The notes under the pieces were generated by a model that was not told where the DNA came from, ran no database searches, and was given only the letters and a program-made list of their open reading frames with translations. From positions 1-8,478 of the forward strand of contig RFOO01000028.1 in assembly GCA_009926645.1 (NCBI GenBank): a DNA stretch of 8,478 nt. Reading direction: 5' to 3'. Of the stretch, positions 1-6,452 are shown piece by piece. This stretch comes from a bacterium. Its GTDB lineage: Bacteria > Verrucomicrobiota > Verrucomicrobiia > Opitutales > UBA953. How positions within the stretch are numbered: position 1 is the first letter of the stretch; the number at the start of each line of letters is the position of its first letter. The position numbers and the translations under genes were made by a program.

Positions 1-741
1 ATTGATCTATCCAATGTTCCCGGTCATGGCATTAGGGGTATCGTGCACGGAAGTTTATGGAAGGTCGGGTCAAAGGAGTTTACCAGCGGAGATGGCTTAA
101 AAGATAACCCCATCCCGAGTGGCTCGATTGTGAGCGAAGTTTGGGCATCCAATGGTTCTACTTTTGTCCGTATTACCCTCATTGATGAAATCCGAAGCGA
201 AAGTGCTCCTACCCTAAAAACGCTTCATCAAATGAACATCCAGACGATGATGCTCACTGGTGACCATGAGGGTGCCGCCACGGTGGCCGCAACGAAAGTC
301 GGCGTACAAAGTTACGCTTCATCGCAAACACCTGAGGCCAAGATGCTCACGATTCGAAAAATCTCCGCCCAAGGTCACATCGTAGCCATGGTTGGTGATG
401 GTGTAAACGATGCGCCAAGCTTAGCTGCGGCTGATGTGGCTATTGCGATGGGCGGACGTGGAAGCGATGCCGCCCTCGAATCCAGCGATGTCGTCCTAAC
501 CGAAGATAAAATCAGCAAACTTCTGGGTGCGATTGAACTCAGTAAAGCCTCTCGCGCAGCGATCTGGTTTAATGTCATCGTATCCATTAGTGCAGCCCTC
601 GGCATGGCTTTGGTCGCTGTCTTTAAAGGAGTGCCTCTCAGTGTTGGAGTTCTTGTTCATGAAGGAAGCACGGTCATCGTCTGCCTCAATGGACTTCGAT
701 TACTGGCCCACCGAGCACGCAGACCCCACACCCCCTCTTGA
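1..741 (+). CDS. P1B-type heavy-metal-translocating ATPase, C-terminal part (probably P1B-4 subgroup), 5' truncated by window edge
   Basis: Membrane pump that uses ATP to expel transition-metal ions. The frame is open from base 1 (a GTG at 43 is internal), leaving 246 codons. In this fragment's numbering: PGHGIRG (7-13) belongs to the nucleotide-binding domain; MLTGD (84-88) and GDGVNDAP (132-139) are the hinge and Mg-binding motifs of the P-domain; two closing membrane helices follow at about 190-238. The last helix carries HEGST (220-224), then a conserved Asn and LRLL. HEG(G/S)T in the final helix is known from P1B-4 pumps (Co/Zn/Fe(II) export, such as CoaT and PfeT/ZosA), whereas the Zn/Cd ZntA group has a D-x-G motif there. 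The phosphorylated DKTGT and the SPC helix would lie upstream, outside the window, so metal specificity is inferred. It converges on rng, ending 44 bases from it. Confidence 0.93.
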   Translation: MDLSNVPGHGIRGIVHGSLWKVGSKEFTSGDGLKDNPIPSGSIVSEVWASNGSTFVRITLIDEIRSESAPTLKTLHQMNIQTMMLTGDHEGAATVAATKVGVQSYASSQTPEAKMLTIRKISAQGHIVAMVGDGVNDAPSLAAADVAIAMGGRGSDAALESSDVVLTEDKISKLLGAIELSKASRAAIWFNVIVSISAALGMALVAVFKGVPLSVGVLVHEGSTVIVCLNGLRLLAHRARRPHTPS

Positions 742-757
742 GCAAAAAGCTAAGAGG
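734..757. terminator. Stem-loop at the convergent junction, possible bidirectional terminator
   Basis: CCTCTT (734-739) pairs with AAGAGG (752-757), and AGC (741-743) pairs with GCT (749-751). This gives a nine-pair stem with one bulged G (740) and an A5 loop. It overlaps the TGA stop of the ATPase gene (739-741) and lies between two convergent genes, a typical place for a shared terminator. Neither strand has a clear U-tract after the stem, so intrinsic termination is uncertain. Confidence 0.35.
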
Positions 758-785
758 CTAGAGTGCGGAATCTGGCTCGTTGTGA

Positions 786-2507
786 TTAGCGCAACTCGCG
801 ACCAGCCCCATCGAAAAGTTTGAAGGCTTCGATGCTGCAACTAGAGTCAGGCTTAGTCCCCAAGCGGACATTACAAGACTTCATGAGATCGCGGAAATAA
901 TCTCGGTCTTCCTTGATAATTCGGTCCAAATTAATCGGGTGAAGGAGAATATTAATTTCAATCTCCTTGTCGGGACTGGTTGATTGGCGAAGACGGCGAA
1001 TAACACTAAGCAACTTGCGCTGGATTTCGACCGACACGGTTCGAGGATTCTTCACAATACCTCGACCCTGACAATGCGGGCAGGCGGTATACATTGAAGT
1101 GGTATTCGACTCGGTATGCCGCTGACGCGTCATCTGTAAAACTCCCAATTGCGAAATGGGAAGAATCTGATGTTTCGCCCGATCACCCTCCATCTTTTCG
1201 CGCAATGTATCGTAAACTTTTTTACGATCCTTGGGGTTTTTCATATCGATGGTATCAATCATGATTAACCCACCTAGATTGCGAAGTTGAATTTGCCGGG
1301 CCGCCTCGGTCACCGCCTCGATATTGGCCTGCACGATATAATCTTTACCATCTTTGGTTGCCCCACGGTGTGAGCCAGTATTGACGTCAATGGCGGTCAG
1401 AGCCTCAGTCTCATCAATGACAATTTCGCCACCACTGGGCAAAGGCACTCGGCGTTGGAATAATTGCTCAATCTGACGTTCAATATTATATCGCTCAAAA
1501 ACGGGAATGGGATCGCGATAGAGTTCAACGCGCGAGCGAGAGCGCGGAGAGATTTCTCCAACTAAATCCTGCACGACTTTAAAATCCTCGGGGTTATCCA
1601 CTAAAATTCGGTCAACCTCCTCGGTTAAGAAGTCACGCACCGTTCGTTCAATCAGAGCAGGCTCACTGTAAAGTAAGACAGGCTTACGATCCGGTTGATT
1701 AATTTTCTCAACGATACCCTGCCAGCGACGAAGCAGCATATGCAAATCGCGCACAAACCAGCGTGCCTGCTTCCCTTCCCCCGCCGTACGAATAATAACC
1801 CCCATTCCTTCGGGAATGGTCAGCGAACGAAGAATGTCCTTAAGCCGATCACGTTCGGCGTTATCTTCAATTTTTCGTGAAACACCACAAGCACCACTAA
1901 AGGGCATGAGTACAAGATAGCGACCCGGCAAAGCAATGTTGGTCGTCGATCGCGGACCCTTCGAACCAATTTGGTCTTTCACTACCTGAATGACAATATC
2001 TGAACCCGCAGGGAAAAGTTGAGGGATATCTTTCGCTTGGTAGCGTGCCTTGCGCTGCTTCTGTTCAGCCGATTCATTATCACGGATAAATTCAACTTGC
2101 GAGTCGTTCGCCGCTGGCAACATATCCCAATAGTGCAAGAAAGCATTCTTTGATTGACCGATATCCACGAAAGCAGCTTTCAATCCTGCCTCTAAATTTT
2201 GGACGCGACCCTTGAAGATTGAGCCGACCATTCGACTCTCTCCTGCGTGTTCAATTTCAAATTTTTCTAAAACCCCATTGGTCAAAAGTGCGACCCGTTT
2301 TTCCAACGTTTCGGAGTTAATAACCAACTCGCGATATTGATCGCGATCTTTCGAGAAGTGCTTCACCACACGTTGCAAGAGGGGTAACTCTTTGCGACGG
2401 CGAGCCGCTTCTTCGGCTAATTTCTTTTGATTCACTCCCGCTGAAGAATCAGTGTTTTCTTCAGGAAGGTCATCAAGAGGTTCTTCAGATTCGTTTATGT
2501 CAGACAT
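786..2507 (-). CDS. rng: Ribonuclease E/G family endoribonuclease (RNase G-like)
   Basis: Single-strand-specific endoribonuclease for rRNA maturation and mRNA decay, expected in the cytoplasm. The 573 residues comprise a charged N-terminal extension (about 1-58), an RNase H-like/S1 region with GSIFKGRVQNLEAGLKAAFVDIG (split here as GSIFKGRV, 95-102, and AAFVDIG, 111-117), a catalytic DNase I-like domain and a C-terminal part. The metal-binding aspartates of RNase E (D303, D346 in E. coli) match D374 in AIDVNTG and D418 in IDTIDM. The Zn-link is CPHCQGRG (476-483). E. coli RNase G has 489 residues; the excess here is mainly the N-terminal extension plus a loop after the S1 domain at about 130-160. 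There is no long disordered C-terminal tail, so it lacks an RNase E-style degradosome scaffold. The ATG at 2507 lies 6 bases after the rodA stop, with no evident Shine-Dalgarno sequence, suggesting coupled translation. Confidence 0.95.
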   Translation of the reverse strand: MSDINESEEPLDDLPEENTDSSAGVNQKKLAEEAARRRKELPLLQRVVKHFSKDRDQYRELVINSETLEKRVALLTNGVLEKFEIEHAGESRMVGSIFKGRVQNLEAGLKAAFVDIGQSKNAFLHYWDMLPAANDSQVEFIRDNESAEQKQRKARYQAKDIPQLFPAGSDIVIQVVKDQIGSKGPRSTTNIALPGRYLVLMPFSGACGVSRKIEDNAERDRLKDILRSLTIPEGMGVIIRTAGEGKQARWFVRDLHMLLRRWQGIVEKINQPDRKPVLLYSEPALIERTVRDFLTEEVDRILVDNPEDFKVVQDLVGEISPRSRSRVELYRDPIPVFERYNIERQIEQLFQRRVPLPSGGEIVIDETEALTAIDVNTGSHRGATKDGKDYIVQANIEAVTEAARQIQLRNLGGLIMIDTIDMKNPKDRKKVYDTLREKMEGDRAKHQILPISQLGVLQMTRQRHTESNTTSMYTACPHCQGRGIVKNPRTVSVEIQRKLLSVIRRLRQSTSPDKEIEINILLHPINLDRIIKEDRDYFRDLMKSCNVRLGTKPDSSCSIEAFKLFDGAGRELR

Positions 2508-2513
2508 TTTCGG

Positions 2514-3848
2514 TTAGGCGTTAAAAGCCGCAGCCGAAGAGCCTTTGAGTTGGCCGTCATCAACCGAGTGTCGATGAATGCTTTGGACTAATCCAAGAAG
2601 CAGAAAACAGCTAAGCACAAAGGACCCCCCGTAACTGAGGAAAGGTAGTGGAACGCCCGTAACGGGCATTAAATCGATGTTCATCCCAATATTAATTAAA
2701 ACGTGAGTACCTAACACCACGGCTGTACCCACGGCTAACAAGGAACCAAATCGATCCGCAGCTTTAGCCGCGGTACGAAAGATTCGCCAAAACAAAAGAG
2801 CAAAACTGCCAATAACCAAAGAGCCCCCGACGAATCCAATCTCTTCGGCCATTCCTGAAAAAAGAAAGTCATTGTGAGCTGCAGCTTCGGGCAAGTAACC
2901 AAACTTAGCTTGCGTTCCCATTCCCACTCCCTGACCGCTAAGGCCCCCACGCCCGACTGCGATGACCGCTTGACGGACATTCCATGTCGATCCCAACCCG
3001 CGAGGGTCAATCACGGAAGGTGCAATAAAAGATAACAAACGCTCGCGCTGATAGTCCTTAAGCAAGAAAAACCACGATTGCTCCTCGTATTTACCACGTA
3101 CGGCCTTGGCTGGGTTCCGGTCATCAGGATTTTCCTTGGAGTAATTCGAAACCATCGAGGCGTAAGAAACTAAATCGGCTGCAACCACAGCAGATAAAAT
3201 GAGAGTGCTGACACCTGCTACCCAAAAAAACCTGAGACTCAGGCCGGCAACATAAAGCAAGGCAAATGACAGCGGAAGGTAGATAAGAGCAGAACCTAAG
3301 TCAGGTTGCACAAAAATCAAGAAAAAGGGCACCATTGCTGAAGCCATCACCTTCAATGCCGTAAACCAGGTAGCACGAAATGAGCCGACCGAATGCAACG
3401 CCAAGAGGTGGGCGATAAAAACCAGAGTGGTTACTTTGGCAAACTCCGAGGGTTGAACAGAGAAAGGACCGAAATCCATCCACCTCCGCGCGCCGTAAAC
3501 TCCACGAATGAAATTTCCAATGTCGACCTTGGCCAAGGCACAAAGAGAGACTGGCAAAAGCAAGAGGATGCCGATAATAAAAATCCGCCGAGCATGGACT
3601 CGCAAGATACGATAATCTAAAGAAGATAACCCCCAATAAGCCACCCATCCAATTCCTAAAAAAATCAACTGCGATTCGGCATAATTAGACTGACGATAAC
3701 TTCCCGCCGAGTTAATCGCTACCACCCCCAGAGAACTAAGGAAAAAGATAATCAAAACCTGCGTCCAATCCGTTCGCCATGAAAAGTTAGCGAATTTGTC
3801 CCACCAAGCAGAGGCTTGGGAATTTGACTCTTTTATCATAGGGGACAT
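2514..3848 (-). CDS. rodA: RodA, SEDS-family peptidoglycan glycosyltransferase (rod shape)
   Basis: Integral membrane polymerase that joins lipid II into glycan strands during side-wall elongation, normally with the transpeptidase PBP2 and MreBCD. The 444 residues show about ten hydrophobic segments. Family signatures: RRWMDFG then QPSEFAK (132-138, with E135 and K138 matching the conserved Glu/Lys pair); QPDLGSA (181-187); WFFLLKDYQRER (259-270); GRGGLSGQG (299-307); HNDF (325-328), whose D327 aligns with the essential Asp of the HTDF motif; GVPLPFLSYGGS (398-409). An extra hydrophilic stretch of about 30 residues (roughly 228-257) precedes WFFLLKDYQ and is absent from E. coli RodA. The start is ATG at 3848; a second ATG three codons later is possible, and neither has a clear Shine-Dalgarno sequence. 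It is first in an operon with rng; no mreBCD or PBP2 gene adjoins it here. Confidence 0.96.
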   Translation of the reverse strand: MSPMIKESNSQASAWWDKFANFSWRTDWTQVLIIFFLSSLGVVAINSAGSYRQSNYAESQLIFLGIGWVAYWGLSSLDYRILRVHARRIFIIGILLLLPVSLCALAKVDIGNFIRGVYGARRWMDFGPFSVQPSEFAKVTTLVFIAHLLALHSVGSFRATWFTALKVMASAMVPFFLIFVQPDLGSALIYLPLSFALLYVAGLSLRFFWVAGVSTLILSAVVAADLVSYASMVSNYSKENPDDRNPAKAVRGKYEEQSWFFLLKDYQRERLLSFIAPSVIDPRGLGSTWNVRQAVIAVGRGGLSGQGVGMGTQAKFGYLPEAAAHNDFLFSGMAEEIGFVGGSLVIGSFALLFWRIFRTAAKAADRFGSLLAVGTAVVLGTHVLINIGMNIDLMPVTGVPLPFLSYGGSFVLSCFLLLGLVQSIHRHSVDDGQLKGSSAAAFNA

Positions 3849-3966
3849 GGTGTAAAGAAATGGCTAAAAACTTAATGTGCAAGGCAAACTCTGGAAAGGG
3901 CTTGCGAGTAAAGTCGATAAAATGCAAGGGTTCTTAATCTAAAATCATCACTTAACGAAAACTTCC
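3849..3966. promoter_or_regulatory. Divergent intergenic region between rodA-rng and rny
   Basis: These 118 bases separate two divergently transcribed units, so promoters for both should lie here or just inside the genes. TAAAAT hexamers at 3918-3923 and 3940-3945 resemble a -10 element for rny, but no matching -35 sits at the usual distance, so I do not name a promoter. TGCAAGG occurs twice as a direct repeat (3878-3884 and 3923-3929, 45 bases apart), with an inverted CTTGC between them (3901-3905). This could be a binding site or chance. An in-frame TAA at 3940-3942 limits how far upstream rny can start. Confidence 0.5.
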
Positions 3967-5403
3967 GTGGCTGTTTCATCCGACCTCAGTATCCTTGCCT
4001 CTGTCGCCTTCTCCTCTGGAGCGATTGTGGCCTACGCGGTCGCAAAGTGGCGCGAGTCAACCCTTGGGGATTTACGCGAGGCACGTTTAAAAAATGAAAT
4101 TGAGCTCGCCCGTCGTGCTGCCTCCGTTGAAGCAGCCGAAGTCCAAGCCCAAGCCCACGATGCCAATCGTGAAGCTCACCGCTTACTAGCCGCCGCTAAA
4201 GTTGAAGTGGCTGCATTACAGGAATTAAAATCTGCGAATGAAAGACAGCGAGATTTTCTCCAACAAGAGTTACTTCGTCTCTCTGGCATCAAACCCGAAG
4301 AGGCTAAACAAAAAGTCTTAGAATTTCTGCAAAAAAATTATGAAACGGAAGCGAGGACTCTAAGACACGAAAAACTCGATCAAACCGAACAGGAAGTCGC
4401 CGATGAAGCTCGACGTATACTTCTTTCAACGATGCAACGCCTCACCACCCAAACTTCACAAGAGGCAACCGCTGTTTCAGTAGAAATTCCTTCGGAGGAA
4501 ATGAAAGGGCGCTTAATCGGTCGAGAGGGGCGAAATATTCGTAGTTTTGAGCAAGCGACTGGCACCACGCTAATGATTGATGAAACTCCAGGCATCGTGG
4601 TGATTTCTTGCTTCGACCCCGTCCGCCGTGAAATCGCTAAAATCGCCTTACAAAACATCGTTAAAGACGGTCGGGTCACCCCCACGCTTATCGAGGATTT
4701 AACGCGAGTTGCCACCGAGGAAATGAATCGACGCACGCAGCGATTAGGACGCGATGCAGTGAGAGATTTAGGCTTGGCCCCAATGGATCCACGAGTCGAA
4801 GAATTATTGGGACGCCTGCACTTCCGTCTTTCGGCTAACCAAAACACTCTCGCACACTCCATCGAGTGCGCACAACTTTGTGCGATGCTGGCTTCGGAAA
4901 TCGGCATCGATCCTGTCCCCGCTAAGAGAGCAGGTCTTTTACATGACTTAGGTAAAGCCATCGATGCCGAACGTGGAAATAGTCACGCCCTAGTAGGAGC
5001 CCAACTTCTCCGTCGTGTGGGAGAAGACGCTCGAGTGATTAATGCTGTTGCCGCTCACCATCGTGAAGTTGAAGCGGAAAGTCTTTACGCTCCTCTTGTC
5101 ATGATTGCCGACGCCATCTCGGGTTCTCGTCCTGGAGCTCGGACATCAACGATTGAAAGTTATGTTCAGCGGGTAAAGGGTCTCGAGGAATTGGCTCTAC
5201 GATTTGAAGGTGTTCGAGAAGCTTACGCATTCCAAGCCGGTCGAGAATTTCGTGTCACGGTGGATCCTGGTAAAGTCGATGACTTTAAAGCGGCTGAACT
5301 TCTCCGCCAAATTAAGTCAGCCATCGAAAAAGAACTCTCGTTCCAAGGGGCGGTTAAAATTACCTTAATTAGAGAGCAACGTTTCACCGACGAAGCCAGA
5401 TAG
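3967..5403 (+). CDS. rny: Ribonuclease Y, membrane-anchored endoribonuclease
   Basis: Initiates mRNA turnover by endonucleolytic cleavage at the membrane inner face. The 478 residues hold, in order: an N-terminal transmembrane helix (about 7-26); a long charged coiled coil (about 29-160); a KH RNA-binding domain with GRLIGREGRNIR (181-192); an HD phosphohydrolase domain with H297, LLHDLGK (324-330, the H326-D327 pair), HH (364-365) and D382 just before SRPGAR (387-392); and the conserved C-terminal end GAVKITLIRE. B. subtilis RNase Y has 520 residues; the shortfall appears to be in the anchor and coiled coil, and all catalytic motifs are intact. The start is GTG at 3967: an in-frame stop at 3940 excludes longer forms, and later starts would cut into the membrane helix. 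No Shine-Dalgarno sequence is visible. It is divergent from rodA-rng, so two different decay endonucleases are near neighbours. Confidence 0.97.
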   Translation: MAVSSDLSILASVAFSSGAIVAYAVAKWRESTLGDLREARLKNEIELARRAASVEAAEVQAQAHDANREAHRLLAAAKVEVAALQELKSANERQRDFLQQELLRLSGIKPEEAKQKVLEFLQKNYETEARTLRHEKLDQTEQEVADEARRILLSTMQRLTTQTSQEATAVSVEIPSEEMKGRLIGREGRNIRSFEQATGTTLMIDETPGIVVISCFDPVRREIAKIALQNIVKDGRVTPTLIEDLTRVATEEMNRRTQRLGRDAVRDLGLAPMDPRVEELLGRLHFRLSANQNTLAHSIECAQLCAMLASEIGIDPVPAKRAGLLHDLGKAIDAERGNSHALVGAQLLRRVGEDARVINAVAAHHREVEAESLYAPLVMIADAISGSRPGARTSTIESYVQRVKGLEELALRFEGVREAYAFQAGREFRVTVDPGKVDDFKAAELLRQIKSAIEKELSFQGAVKITLIREQRFTDEAR

Positions 5404-5420
5404 GAGCCCCTACCTAGCCT

Positions 5421-5450
5421 TCTAAAAAAACGTCAATTTTAGGCCTTTTT
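5421..5450 (+). terminator. Weak candidate terminator downstream of rny
   Basis: TCTAAAA (5421-5427) pairs with TTTTAGG (5437-5443), including one T-G wobble, around a nine-base loop. Two Cs and a T5 run (5446-5450) follow. Position (18 bases after the rny stop) and U-run suit an intrinsic terminator, but the stem is almost all A-T and would be weak. Confidence 0.3.
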
Positions 5451-5518
5451 AGCCTTTATTTGGGGCGAAAGGGAGTTTCTTATTGTTAATTCGAGAGGGT
5501 GGACTTATTCACAAAGGT

Positions 5519-5536
5519 CCGAAACCAACGTTTCGG
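5519..5536 (+). other. Perfect 7-bp stem-loop in the rny downstream region
   Basis: CCGAAAC (5519-5525) and GTTTCGG (5530-5536) are exact complements around a CAAC tetraloop. No U-tract follows, so it is not a classical terminator. It may be an RNA structural element or an inverted-repeat protein site; the sequence alone does not say which. Confidence 0.5.
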
Positions 5537-5623
5537 TATTAATCGGTCCCTAGATTAGGCCTAAAGCCAGTAAAAAAACCGATTTTTCAGCCTTACTCCA
5601 CAACGGAGAAATGGCCCTTAACA

Positions 5624-5646
5624 GGAGGGTACTTTCTGTATCCTCC
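5624..5646 (+). promoter_or_regulatory. Stem-loop in the leader that pairs GGAGG with CCTCC
   Basis: GGAGGGTAC (5624-5632) pairs with GTATCCTCC (5638-5646) over nine positions, one a G-U wobble in RNA, around a TTTCT loop. The 5' arm is a perfect Shine-Dalgarno-like sequence and the 3' arm mimics the anti-Shine-Dalgarno. It sits 17 bases before the ATG at 5664, so its GGAGG is too far from that ATG to act as its ribosome site directly. A role in translational control or mRNA stability is inferred. Confidence 0.45.
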
Positions 5647-5663
5647 ACATCCTAAGATAAAAA

Positions 5664-6410
5664 ATGAACCAAGAAAACAATGGGCAGGAAACAAACTCCG
5701 CCCCCTCTGCTGCCTCTCCCGCAGCACCCAGCAATCCAGCACCACGCATCACCGAATCAAAGCTTGAATCTGCTCATGCAGACCTTCCTCCACTTTCTGT
5801 GATTGGTGCTTCATCCGAACCCACCGTAAAACCTGGATCCCCCACTCAGCCCAAACAATTTGGCCGTCGTGGTACTCCAGCAAAAAGTGGTTTTAGTGGA
5901 AAATCCGAAAACTCCCGACCCTCCATCGGAGTGATTGAAAACCCATCCCTCGCCACCGAAAACATCTCGGGCGAATTAGCCAAAAAACCTATCGCTGAAG
6001 CTATTCCACCACAGCAGCCTGCACCAGCATTGAGCAATCAATCTCCTGAAGGACGTGAATCACGCGAGCCTCGACGAGAACGCTTTGAACGTCCTCGCCG
6101 CGAACCACGTGAACCAAGACCAGAGCGACCACGTTTACAGGTAGAGCAAGTCGTCATTCCCGTCCAAGCACCGATTGGTTTCTGGGCAAACTTAAAACGT
6201 AAACTCGCTTCACTCTTCGGCATTCCCGACAAAGCTGTTTTTGTTGCTCAGTCGAAAGGTGAGCAACCTCGTCGCGGTCATCGTCCACCTCGACGCGACT
6301 TCCGCGGGCATCGTCAATCCGGGGGTCCCAGTCGTGATCGTGGCCCTCGTGGTCGCGGTGATTATCGACGCGACCGTGGCCCTCGCCACCAAGGTCCTCG
6401 CGAAGGCTAA
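5664..6410 (+). CDS. Unrecognised basic low-complexity protein with Arg/Gly-rich tail; possible nucleic-acid-binding protein
   Basis: I do not recognise a named family. The 248 residues look mostly disordered. Residues 1-128 are rich in Pro, Ser and Ala; 129-157 are Arg/Glu/Pro repeats (REPRRERFERPRREPREPRP); 158-194 form the only hydrophobic island, with a likely amphipathic helix at 170-187 (PIGFWANLKRKLASLFGI); 201-248 form an Arg/Gly/Pro tail with 16 Arg in 48 residues and DRGPR twice. The DRGPR units come from a near-identical 14-base repeat at 6336-6349 and 6372-6385. No signal peptide or transmembrane segment is seen. Such RG tails often bind RNA or DNA without strict specificity, so an RNA-related role beside rny is plausible but inferred. 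The start is fixed by an in-frame TAA at 5658-5660; the upstream bases are A-rich with no Shine-Dalgarno sequence. A strong hairpin follows the stop. Confidence 0.8.
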   Translation: MNQENNGQETNSAPSAASPAAPSNPAPRITESKLESAHADLPPLSVIGASSEPTVKPGSPTQPKQFGRRGTPAKSGFSGKSENSRPSIGVIENPSLATENISGELAKKPIAEAIPPQQPAPALSNQSPEGRESREPRRERFERPRREPREPRPERPRLQVEQVVIPVQAPIGFWANLKRKLASLFGIPDKAVFVAQSKGEQPRRGHRPPRRDFRGHRQSGGPSRDRGPRGRGDYRRDRGPRHQGPREG

Positions 6411-6419
6411 ATGGAAACG

Positions 6420-6438
6420 GGGGCGCCAATGGCGCCCC
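6420..6438 (+). terminator. GC-rich perfect hairpin between the Arg-rich protein gene and murA
   Basis: GGGGCGCC (6420-6427) and GGCGCCCC (6431-6438) are exact complements around a three-base AAT loop, followed by TGCTTTTGG, a poor U-tract. It starts 9 bases after the stop of the preceding gene. It may be an intrinsic terminator or attenuator, or a stabilising mRNA hairpin. Only 14 bases separate it from the murA start, too few for a promoter, so murA transcription must read through it or begin upstream of it. Confidence 0.5.
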
Positions 6439-6452
6439 TGCTTTTGGTCAAG

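Larger units (their letters stand above)
5404..5663 (+). promoter_or_regulatory. Structured 260-base intergenic region: rny 3' end and probable leader of the Arg-rich protein gene
   Basis: No convincing long ORF or tRNA is present. It holds the weak terminator just after rny, a perfect hairpin at 5519-5536, a second strong hairpin at 5624-5646, and complementary 9-mers TTTAGGCCT (5438-5446) and AGGCCTAAA (5557-5565) that could close the first hairpin into a larger fold. The 9-mers share the self-complementary core AGGCCT, so that pairing carries less weight. A 14-codon reading frame (5611-5655) ends 8 bases before the next gene. TTAACA (5618-5623) resembles a -35 box, but no good -10 stands at the right distance. 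I match it to no known riboswitch or small RNA. A leader or attenuator role is inferred from length and structure. Confidence 0.4.

Noticed and set aside
3301..3648. Open frames on both strands within rodA (minus 3301-3648, plus 3393-3620)
   Set aside because: Both overlap a segment of rodA with intact SEDS motifs and show no domain of their own.
4380..4961. A 193-residue open frame on the minus strand inside rny
   Set aside because: It lies antisense to the KH and HD domains of RNase Y, whose motifs fully explain the sequence. Its translation is rich in Ser, Arg and Cys with no recognisable domain.
5501..5520. A further hairpin, GGAC (5501-5504) with GTCC (5517-5520)
   Set aside because: It has only four firm pairs plus two more across a bulge, and it shares bases with the stronger hairpin at 5519-5536, so it is not reported as a feature.
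6411..6452. An N-terminal extension of MurA (METGAPMAPLLLVK)
   Set aside because: It is encoded through a perfect GC hairpin and lies outside the usual MurA N-terminus. Starting at 6453 places K23, C117 and D307 within two positions of E. coli K22, C115 and D305. It is retained only as an alternative.
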